From Saussurea involucrata (Eukaryota > Streptophyta > Magnoliopsida > Asterales > Asteraceae), in assembly GCA_033807775.1 (NCBI GenBank), contig CM066314.1, positions 95,396,929 through 95,460,928 of the forward strand: 64,000 nt of DNA, written 5' to 3'. The translations under genes and the position numbers were made by a program. This document shows, piece by piece, positions 55,272 to 64,000 of the stretch. Position 1 is the first letter of the stretch, and each line of letters opens with the position of its first letter. The notes under the pieces were generated by a model, which saw only the letters and a program-made list of their open reading frames with translations, was not told where the DNA came from and did no database searches.

Positions 55272-56948
55272 TTGAATGACATTGATGATCATCTCCCACG
55301 CACAACTCAATGGACAAAAAGCCATCCTCCAAGCCAAATAATCGGAGAACCTTCTGACGCAGTAAAAACAAGGTCTGCCACTGCTAACTTTTGTTTCTTT
55401 ACAAATTTTATAAGTGTGATAGAACCAAAGAAGATTTCTGAAGCCCTAGATGACCCAAACTGGGTAGACGCCATGCAAGAAGAACTTTTGCAATTTGAGC
55501 GTAACAGAGTATGGACTCTAGTACCTCTGCCAAGAGGAAAACAGGCCATTGGGACTAAATGGGTCTACAGAAACAAGAAGGATGAAGATGGAGTGGTCAT
55601 CGGAAACAAAGCAAGATTAGTAGCAAAGGGATATAGACAAGCAGAAGGCATAGACTACGATGAAACTTTTGCCCCTGTCGCACGGCTCGAAGCAATAAGA
55701 ATATTCTTAGCCTTCGCAGCCCACAGAGGTTTTAAAGTCTATCAGATGGACGTAAAATCAGCTTTTCTCAACGGTGAAATCCAAGAAGAGGTCTACGTTA
55801 ATCAGCCACCAGGATTTGAAAGCTCAAAGTTTCCAAGGCATGTATACTACCTTGAAAAAGCTCTATATGGACTGAAACAGGCTCCACGAGCATGGTATGA
55901 ACGACTTTCTACCTTTCTTCTAGTCAATGGTTACAACAGAGGTACAACAGATACTACCTTATTCTATAAACGCAAAAGTAGTGAGATAATGCTTGTACAA
56001 ATATACGTAGATGACATAATTTTTGGGTCTACTAATTCAGAAGAGTGTAAAAGATTTGAAAAACTCATGCATAGTGAGTTTGAAATGAGTATGATGGGAG
56101 AATTAACTTTCTTCCTCGGACTCCAAGTCAAACAATCATCAGAGGGAATTTTTATAAATCAAGCTAAATATGTCTCTGACATTCTTTCCAAGTATAGCCT
56201 CTCTGATACCTCTGCAATGAAAACTCCAATGGCCACTGGAAACAAGTTATTCTTAGATTCAGATGGCATCTCTGTAGAATGCACTCTCTACAAAGGCATG
56301 ATTGGATCTCTGTTATACTTAACAGCAAGCAGACCTGACATTATGCATGCCACATGTCTCTGTGCACGCTATCAAGCTAATCCAAAGAAATCACATTATG
56401 ATGCCGTAAAGAGAATCTTTAGATACCTAAAAGGGACCAAAAATCTTGGTCTCTGGTATCCACAGAACTCTGGTTTTGGTCTTAAAGCTTATACAGATTC
56501 AGACTATGGAGGATGCATGCTCGACAGAAAGAGTACCTCTGGGAGTTGTCAATTCCTAGGTGGTAAACTAGTCAGTTGGACCTCCAAGAAGCAGAATTGT
56601 GTTTCCACATCCACTGCAGAAGCTGAATACGTTGCTGCCGCTAGCTGTTGTTCTCAGGTTCTATGGATGAAGACTCAGCTAAAAGACTACGGCCACATTC
56701 TGTTCAAAATACCCATCTTCTGCGATTCCAAAAGTGCTATTGCTATCTCTGCCAACCCTGTGCAACACTCAAAAACCAAGCATATTGATATAAGGTATCA
56801 CTTCTTGAAACATCATGTTGAACACGGTACAATCGAAATGCATTTTGTGCCCACAGAATATCAACTCGCTGACTTATTCACCAAAGCACTAGACGAGAAA
56901 AGATTCAACTTCTTGGTAGGTAAGATAGGAATGATTAACATGGTGTGA
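55272..56948 (+). CDS. Element F reverse transcriptase and RNase H
   Basis: Open over 558 codons, in frame with the integrase part. RT shows GTKWVYRNKKDEDG, VYQMDVKSAFLNG, LYGLKQAPRAWYE, YVDD (56004-56015), FFLGLQVKQSSEG and TASRPDIMHAT. RNase H has STAEAEYVAAASCC and CDSKSAIAI, then KTKHIDIRYHF and the end KIGMINMV. All catalytic acidic residues look present. One odd residue is Gly for Arg in VVIGNKARLVAKGY. As part of a Pol polyprotein it would copy element RNA in cytoplasmic particles. It is drawn as a CDS because this part is undamaged, although it has no start of its own. Confidence 0.92.
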   Translation: MNDIDDHLPRTTQWTKSHPPSQIIGEPSDAVKTRSATANFCFFTNFISVIEPKKISEALDDPNWVDAMQEELLQFERNRVWTLVPLPRGKQAIGTKWVYRNKKDEDGVVIGNKARLVAKGYRQAEGIDYDETFAPVARLEAIRIFLAFAAHRGFKVYQMDVKSAFLNGEIQEEVYVNQPPGFESSKFPRHVYYLEKALYGLKQAPRAWYERLSTFLLVNGYNRGTTDTTLFYKRKSSEIMLVQIYVDDIIFGSTNSEECKRFEKLMHSEFEMSMMGELTFFLGLQVKQSSEGIFINQAKYVSDILSKYSLSDTSAMKTPMATGNKLFLDSDGISVECTLYKGMIGSLLYLTASRPDIMHATCLCARYQANPKKSHYDAVKRIFRYLKGTKNLGLWYPQNSGFGLKAYTDSDYGGCMLDRKSTSGSCQFLGGKLVSWTSKKQNCVSTSTAEAEYVAAASCCSQVLWMKTQLKDYGHILFKIPIFCDSKSAIAISANPVQHSKTKHIDIRYHFLKHHVEHGTIEMHFVPTEYQLADLFTKALDEKRFNFLVGKIGMINMV

Positions 56949-58364
56949 AAATCCTCAGTAAGTATAGTTTTATATTCTGTAAATAATAAGTAAAATACAT
57001 TGCTTAATTTATTGCTTTGATCGATTCTACTTCTGTATGTAAATTCTTAAAACCTTAAATAGTTCTTAAAATCACAGAGCTTTTGTAAGTCAACTAAGAA
57101 CCTCTGACGACCCCTACAGAACCTCTGAAAGACCATGACCTATGTTCTATGCAAAACTTATCATTCTTTGATCCAAGCATAGGTCAAGGGGGAGCAAAAA
57201 AAAAAAATTCTTGATCTATAGAAGAGATTAGATCAAGGGGGAGCAAAAGGGGCCCTGAGATGATCTACAGAGGTAAATCTCTCAAAGGAAAGCCGAAGAA
57301 GAATGTCGATAATTCTCCATCGACAGAAGAAAGACAAAACTGCCGAGAACAGAAGAACCAAAAGGTATGTCTCTCGCACAAAAGGTTTTTGGAAAACAAT
57401 TTTCTAGGACAAGAATTGTCAAATATGTCCTAAATATACTGTGAATAACATCTCAAAAATCAAAAGCTCAAAAAGTTTCACAAAATTTGAATTAGGAGAA
57501 ATTTAAGGTCATAGAGCTTCTACTGAGCTCAACAGAGCTTCTGCAGGAAATATGCTCTGTGATCACAAATTAACCTTCTGTCGGTCTTTTGGAATGTTAT
57601 CTCGGAAACCGAAAACGCAGACCATGACCTTCTCGAACAAACCGTTTTTTTAAAACAGTTTTCTCGGACACAAACTTTCAAATATGTCCGAAAAACATCT
57701 CTTAAACCAAATCAAAAATTGGATGATCAAAAATACTAATAAATTTTTTTTTATGAGATTTTTTCTCTCATAGAGCTTCTGCTGACCCTCACATAACTTC
57801 TGCAAGTTTCAACAGAGCCACAAAACCTCTGCGAAGCAAATTTCTTCACAAAAATCCGATTTTATCCTCTCCAATGCTTTTACAAATGTTTTTGGTTAAA
57901 GAAGAACCCCACAGAAGTCATGATAACAATGAGATATATGAAAAAGGGATAAACATCAAAGATTTTCAAGATCACAGAGCCTCTGTAAACTACAGAAGCT
58001 CTGTCAATCTGATTACTTGGGCATCTCTGTAGTATTAACGGTTACTTTTTCTGCGAGTGAAACTCATATGGCTAAGAACAACTCCACGCGCCTAGCATTA
58101 ATGGGCCGCGCACGACGTCCTGTCATTTTCTGACATGGCCTACGTGTCCCATTTTCATTGGGCAAACATGAAACGTTTTTTTTGGTAAGTTGAACCCGCC
58201 GCTCAAACTCGAGTGCGGATTCCAAACTTTAATCCATTGCAATATACTTTACCCTTTCGAAGTCTACCGTTTTACCATCCTATAAAAACAAACCTTACCC
58301 TCTCATAAAACCTTTTACAAACTCTCATCTTCTTCTCCGGCGATACCCTGCAAAACAATTGCAA
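56949..58364 (+). promoter_or_regulatory. Element F pol-env interval with PPT copies and an internal TATA box
   Basis: Non-coding. GGGGGAG tracts at about 57189 and 57238. Words CCTCTG/ACAGAG occur throughout. Two related stretches at about 57365-57450 and 57620-57700 share tttttcggaca/tttctagga and aatatgtcc. TATAAAAA at 58281-58288 lies about 84 bp before the ATG of the next ORF, with a C/T-rich segment between, as expected for a separate promoter and 5' UTR. Confidence 0.6.
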
Positions 58365-61300
58365 ATGGCTTCATCTTCTCGAGCTACATCCTCTAAACTC
58401 TCTCCGGCGAACTCAACGGAAAACTCCCCTGCTCATTCAGAACATTCTGAAAACCCCAGCCTTGCAAGAGATATTGAACAACAAGATTCCGGGGATTCCG
58501 CAGACTTTGCTCCGACGACACACTTGCAAAACTTCATAGCTAAGGATCATTTCGAAGCCACTCTTCCTATTAAATCCAACAACTGCTATTTGGTCCCCTC
58601 ACCCACTACTTTCGGCGAAGCCCATGCCATACTTCTGAACATCATGGAAAACCATATCCTTTTCCCTCTACTATCAAGAACCCCTAACAGAATACCAGTT
58701 CGTTATTTGAACCAATTTTGGCAAAGCTGCCGATTTGATAAAGACGATTCTCTTATCAAAGGGTACATTTCAAGACCTGATAAAACTGAGCATCTTGAAA
58801 TCAAGTTCAACAGAACAATGTTCTCACTTGAATTCAACCTACCAACAAGGGGTCTTCTGGGATTGAAAAGTTATGCAGAGCCACCAACAGACGAAGAGCT
58901 CTGTAGATTCGTGGAAATGCTTGGGTACAACACCCAACTACGGAAGAGAAATGACTTCCGCAGAGGCCGATTACCACCTCTGTGGAACACTTTGTTCTCT
59001 ATTCTTAACAGATGCTTGACAGGAAAGATAGGGAGTATTGACCAGAGCTCACATCAAATCTTGAGCATCATGTATGGGGTTTACTATGATCTTCCACTAG
59101 ATTATGCGACCATAATGATGCAAGAGATCATAAACACCATCGACAGAAAGAACAACTCGAAAAGGGTCAAAGAGAACGATCCCAACTTTCTACCACCTCT
59201 GCAATTCCAAAGAATATTGGGAGTACTGTTCGAACCTCTGCTGCTAATCTAAAATTGGCCAATGGAAGGGCCAACTCCCAAACAGTTCCCGATGAACAAA
59301 AATACCCCCACTGATCATGCTGATGGCTACTCACACTGCAGACCTCTGTCAAAGAAACTTCTGCGCTACGCATCGAACATATCCCTTAAGAAAGAGTATA
59401 TACGCGATCATAGAACTCCAAAACCGAGTCCTATGACACCCCCGCGTTTAGGTGTTCCCCTAGGAACAATGATAGCAAAACCTCTTTCCACTCAAGCAGA
59501 AAAGGATCAAAAGTTAGCAAAACACATGGCTATTCAGCTCAGCTTCATAGCCAAACGCGCAGAAATAATGGGAAAGAAATCTTCAGCAAAGATCTCTGCT
59601 TCTACTCCAAAAGCTAAGAAGAGAAAAACTGCAGAAGGCACATCAACAAGCACTGCAGAAGATAGACCTTCACCTCCCCATGCCACAGAGATTGGCTCCT
59701 CTGCACCTCCGCTTTTCACAAAACAGAAAAAGAAGAGATCCAAATCAACAGAGGAAGGGGCACCAAAACCAAAAAGGAGGAAAACCAAAAAGAAGCATGG
59801 TAAAACACTTAAAAAGTTGTTTACCATTGCAGAAGAGGAAATCATAGAGGGAGAGACTGCAGAAAAAGAAGATGCAGAAGTAGGAATGACAGAAGAAGGA
59901 TATCAATCACCATATCAATCTCCAGATAGATTTGCTCACCAAGGAGACCTGAATGATTTCCTACAGAACCCCGAAATTGCAAACACCCTTAATACAGCAG
60001 GGTGGACGGCACAACCTCTCGACCACCACACTCCAGAAGAACAAGATTTCTTCATTTCTGGCATTGACACACATCTACACGAAGATGACACAACACCCAG
60101 AAATCAACCAGCCGAAACCCCTGTGATTTTACAAAACCCTTTCATTCAAGGATTGGACGTCCACAGAAGAAGTCCAAACCAAGCTTCAGAAGAAACAGAA
60201 CAAATCGAAGCTGAGTGGAATACAACTAAAGTTACAGAGGCAACGGTTGTAGAAGAAACCACAGAAACAGGGATAGAAATCTCAGAGGTAGATTCAGATG
60301 AAGAAGAGGCTATCTGGATACGAAAAGGTCTCTATCATCCTCATGTCATGAGATTATACGGATCTCATCACATGTATGACTCATTGCGCACAGAGCAAGG
60401 AACTTCCACAGAACCAGAAGAAGAAACAAGAAAAGATGCCGAAGTTGAAGAAGGCACACATCAATCACCCCCTCCCAGTGCAACCCACATTTCTAACTCT
60501 GCAGGTCTAGCTGCAGAAGGAGTTATTGAAAAAGAGCAGCACAGCTCGATCCCAACCCAACCCATCCAGCCAGAGGTTACTCTTTCAACCTCTGTGCCCA
60601 CAGAAACCGGGGAATCCATTCCTAGGGAGTCTCCTCAAAGAGACTCACCTAATGTTCGTGATCAATCGCCCCAGATCACACAAGAACACCCTACAGAGGA
60701 ATTTGTTTCCTCTGACACGCACTTATTAAGACCCACACTTCTTTCAGAGAGAAGTAGAGAGCACAAAGACAAAGAGACTCTAGACAAGTCTCCTAGTCAA
60801 CAGAAGGATATTCCAATACCCACCTCTGGAGTGGATTTGGACAATGTTCTTCTCAGAACTTCTGTAGGGATTGAAACTTATGTTTCTTCTCAAGGATCAG
60901 AAGGAAATCCTTCCATTCTCAACATACAAACAGGAATGAAAGAAGGTATCCCAGGAACAGGGATTCACTCTGGAGACGAATGTGTTCCTCCAGAGGTTAC
61001 CACCGGAACACAAGTCACAAGGGATGAGTTCCAAACCCTTGAGACCTCTGTGAACCAAACCTTGAAAGAATTGCAAAGCTCTTTCAAATCTTTTGCAGAG
61101 ACAACATCACTGGCACTGCTAAACCTGAACACCAAAATGGACAACCTGTCCACAGAGGTGAAAACTGCCATCTCACAGATGAAGTCTGCTGCTACCGCAT
61201 CCACCACTTCTGCCGCAACAACTACTCCATCTTCGATTGAGAACTCCATCAACAAGTTCCTTGATCAATTGAACAAACAGACTTCAGTGTCAACGGACAT

Positions 61301-63368
61301 CACTCCTGCAGATCTACAGAAGGCCCTACAAAAAGTTCAAGAAGAAGCCATGCGAAATACCATGTTGATGCAACCCAAAGACTACATGACAAGAGCACAG
61401 CTGACAGAACTTGGGCAGAACGTGATTAATCAAGTGACAGAAGTCATCCTTTCCTTCACCACTGCCAATGCTAACTTCGTCAAAGATTTCAGAGAAAGTG
61501 TAGGAAGGATGAGATTCAAAACAGAGGCAGAGCTAGCAACTCTTCTTGGCCTCTGTGATGATGTCTGCGCGAAACTGATCGCTGCTGGAGCCACAATGCC
61601 AAAGAAACCTGATGCTTCCTGCAGAGCAGAGGGTACATCAGACAAGGGTCAGGATGACTCTGATGATGGTGACCATCCTGGTCCATCAGATCATCCTGAG
61701 GGGGAGAAAACTACAGAGAAAACTGCAAGCAGAGAACTTACAGGTCCACCAATAGCCGCAGAACCTCTGAGTCAAGCACCTCCAGAACAGACCCGACAAC
61801 AACAAACTCAACAAACCACAGAGAATACACCCATCTCTGTGGATTCAACCTCTGAAGAACCCAACACTACAGAAGCAGATAAGCAAACCTCAGAGGCAAC
61901 AACCGCCCCTGAGGTAATCATTTTAGAAGAAACAGATGAACCAACCACAGAGAAAACACCCACCTCTGTGGAAACACCCCAAACCATACCCAGAAGAAAG
62001 TCGATTGCCACCAAACCAAAAAGAGCAACGACCTCTGCTTCTGACATTCTGAAAAGGATGCACACAACAATAAGTGATCGTATGGTGAAGAGAGAAGAAG
62101 AAAGGCACAGGTTCACCTTAGCCTTCAGAATGGCAAGAAGATTCAATGAAAACACTTCATCAACAGAAACTGAGCTCACAGAAGAAGTCACCAAACAACC
62201 TCCAACAGAGGTTACAGAGCAAGTCAAGCCAACAGAACCATCGCCACAAAAGTCCTCTAAATCACAATCGTCAAAATCCACAGAGGCAACCTCCATCAAA
62301 CCTACAGAAGTACAAACCTCAAATCCCACAGAAGCAACAGGTTATGCCACGACAACAAAAGATAAAGGCAAAGGGATACTGACAGAGGAACCTAAGAAGA
62401 AGAAAACATTGTCAAAGCCAACAGAGAAACTGATGAAAAGTGCGTTTGACGCCTTTCAAACCCCAAAACCCGAAGAAGTTGACTGGGCACATGGATTGAA
62501 GCCTCTGTCAGAAACTCCTTTAACTGGTAGAGCTGCAGAAGTTGTTCAACATATGGAGAGTCTCAGAAGACAAATGGAAGAAGTGGTATACAAATACCTC
62601 TACAAACAATCCTTTCAGACAAACTATCCAATAGATCATCTGACAGATCCAAGGATCAGAGAAGAATTTGAGAACATCTTCACAAGAACAAAGCCAAGAG
62701 CCAAAGCAGATGTCTTCTCAATTCACAAAATCAAAAAGGTGATCTTCTGCAGATTCTCCTTCACAAGAACCTATCCAAGGGTCAGGTACAATCTTTACAA
62801 AGTCAGAAGAGAGAACAATTCAGAGTCTACCTTCGCTGATGCTGACTTAAGAAACTTTAATCAATACGATCTACCTGACCTTCTGCAATGGACAAAGGAC
62901 AACTACAACACAGAGGCAAACACCAGAGCCTATCAAGTATTGAGAAAAGCGATGAGGGAAAAGCTTCTGCTATACAGCATGATAGATTTTCAGCTGGGAA
63001 AAGATCTTGGTCTCAAACATCTAGATCTACGACCACCAGAAGATCGCTGCCCACCAGACGCTGTGCCCAACTCAATCATCAGAGAACCAAGATTTGGGTT
63101 AGTATTTCAAAACCCACAACACCAGGTTAAACTTTTTGTACTCATGGATTGTCAGAAGTACGCAACCAGTACTCTGAGCAAATTCAGAGCAAGCCTTGTA
63201 AAATACAGAGGTACAGAGAAAATGGATAGAGATGATGCAGATACTTTCATCAGAGAAATAGACTCAACAATCCGCCTAAGAGAACTCTGCATCAGATTCT
63301 ACAAAGAGATCAGAAAAGTCGGCAGAGACAACAGAAGCTACAACGATTTCAAAGATGCCAAAATCTGA
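58365..63368 (+). pseudogene. Element F env-like ORF, 1,668 codons with one nonsense codon
   Basis: ATG 58365 (MASSSRATSSKLSP) suits a plant start context. The N-terminal 290 residues form a folded-looking domain with RYLNQFWQSCRF and WNTLFSILNRCL, shared with element I. A TAA at 59250-59252 is the only break; the same frame runs on to 63368. Then follow basic clusters resembling nuclear localisation signals (AKKRKTAEG, 59613-59628; KKKRSK and PKRRKTKKKHGKTLKK, 59727-59815), long Thr/Glu/Ser-rich low-complexity stretches, and a helical region (61030-61520). DHPEGEK lies over a G5AG tract (61698). The conserved C-terminal domain is at 62730-63300 (YNLYKVRRENNSEST; SMIDFQLGKDLG). No signal peptide or convincing membrane helix is visible. 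Confidence 0.82.
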
Positions 63369-63548
63369 TTCTCAGACCTCCAATCTCTGCAAACAAAAGT
63401 TTATCTTTCATTGTACTCAAATGTAAAATGCCTCTGGCATATTTCTAAATGAAAGAAATTTCGAGGTATTGTTTAACCTTTGTCTTATCTAACTTAGCCT
63501 AACTAAACACAAAGTCAAATTTTTATTTTTCACTACTTAGGGGGAGAT
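63369..63548 (+). other. Element F 3' end and terminal polypurine tract
   Basis: 180 bp after the env-like ORF, with GGGGGAGAT at 63540-63548 immediately before the 3' LTR. Confidence 0.85.
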
Positions 63549-64000
63549 TGTTAGCTTCAATCTTCCTAATCATAGAAATACTTAGAAGTAGTGAAAAATA
63601 GGCTAAGTATAGAAAAGCCTCTCACAGAGGCTCTGCCACTTCTTCCAGAAGATCAAGTCCAGAAAGCCACAGAAGCTATAGAGGTAATCACAGAACCTCT
63701 GTAGTGCGCAAGAAGAAGATCAACTCGGAAACAAGTGGACTGCTCCACAGAAGGTCAGACCATAGAACCTCTGTAATGCCTTACAGAGCCTCTGTGGTCT
63801 GCTATGAAGACTTGGAAGATATTACTGGATACGTTCATCAACTTGCATGGAAAAGTACTGTCAAAACACGTGTCAAGCTCTGAGTGGACTCAATAGGGCA
63901 TGGTACAAAATAGACGTCTGCGCCATTTAATGCATTTACCAATAGTACATCTGCTCCATTAAATGCGCATGGCTCAAACAACTGCTCACACCATCCAGTC
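63549..64000 (+). repeat. Element F 3' LTR, first 452 bp
   Basis: Same as 49367-49818 except for one C/T difference. Continues beyond the window. Confidence 0.95.

Larger units (their letters stand above)
49367..64000 (+). mobile_element. Element F: young env-containing Sirevirus, 3' end outside window
   Basis: 5' LTR 49367-50215, Met PBS, gag, pol, 1.4-kb interval, very long env-like ORF, PPT, and the first 452 bp of the 3' LTR. The comparable LTR parts differ at one base (C49495 region versus T63677 region). Despite that, gag, pol and the env-like ORF each carry stops or frameshifts. Inserted in gag fragment J; the second duplication copy is beyond the window. Confidence 0.95.

Noticed and set aside
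61808..62329. Long minus-strand ORFs opposite the F env-like gene
   Set aside because: They are antisense shadows of Thr/Glu-rich codons; no domain and no start context.

Overview
The window is plant nuclear repeat DNA with no host gene, rRNA or tRNA gene that I can support. It contains one Mutator-like DNA transposon (MULE) and at least eight Ty1/copia LTR retrotransposons or fragments. Every recognisable primer binding site matches initiator tRNA-Met. Several elements have clustered G5AG polypurine tracts, Gag with CCHC knuckles and coiled coils, and an extra ORF after pol. Those are hallmarks of the plant-specific Sirevirus (SIRE1/Maximus) lineage. A eudicot is likely, and Asteraceae is my guess from protein style only.

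Layout. (1) 1 to about 15600 is a MULE, cut by the window edge inside its left terminal inverted repeat. Its minus-strand transposase is split by copia element B (2634-13662, minus). B has 255-bp LTRs with one difference by my reading and a 4/5 target duplication; removing it restores the transposase frame. (2) About 15640-19615 is copia D (minus): 5' LTR and gag only, pol missing. (3) 19616-24618 is copia E (plus): gag, protease, broken integrase, RT and RNase H, all decayed. (4) 24619-26901 is G (minus), a short non-coding copia derivative with chimeric LTRs. (5) 26902-28076 and 47895-48384 are two halves of an env-like ORF of old element H (minus). (6) H is split by the complete element I (28077-47894, plus, duplication ACTTG). 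(7) The 5' LTR of I is split by element C (28104-33955, plus, duplication ATAGA), which encodes Gag but no pol. (8) 48385-49366 is J, a gag fragment (plus). (9) 49367 to beyond 64000 is F, a young Sirevirus with gag, pol and a very long extra ORF, inserted into J, which is a relative of itself.

Age order agrees with nesting: LTR differences are about 12/281 in I, about 7/294 in C, 1/255 in B, and 1/452 in the part of F that can be compared. Open frames reappear across the insertion sites when B and I are mentally removed.

Most unusual points. Each element carries its own short word, amplified in both orientations in its leader and 3' or pre-env region: CCGGTAA in I, AATTCGAA in B, TTGCGCCAC in C, TTGCGAAAAG in G, CACCGATGG in D, ACCTCTGT/ACAGAGGT in F. 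In F the word also fills the coding regions. The gag/pol border carries a conserved splice-acceptor-like tract, and two pol-less elements end their gag at it. The 3' UTRs of B and C share tandem stem-loops with compensatory changes. The LTRs of G contain a captured primer binding site. The env-like ORFs carry basic nuclear-localisation-like clusters and an internal polypurine tract at a matching position.
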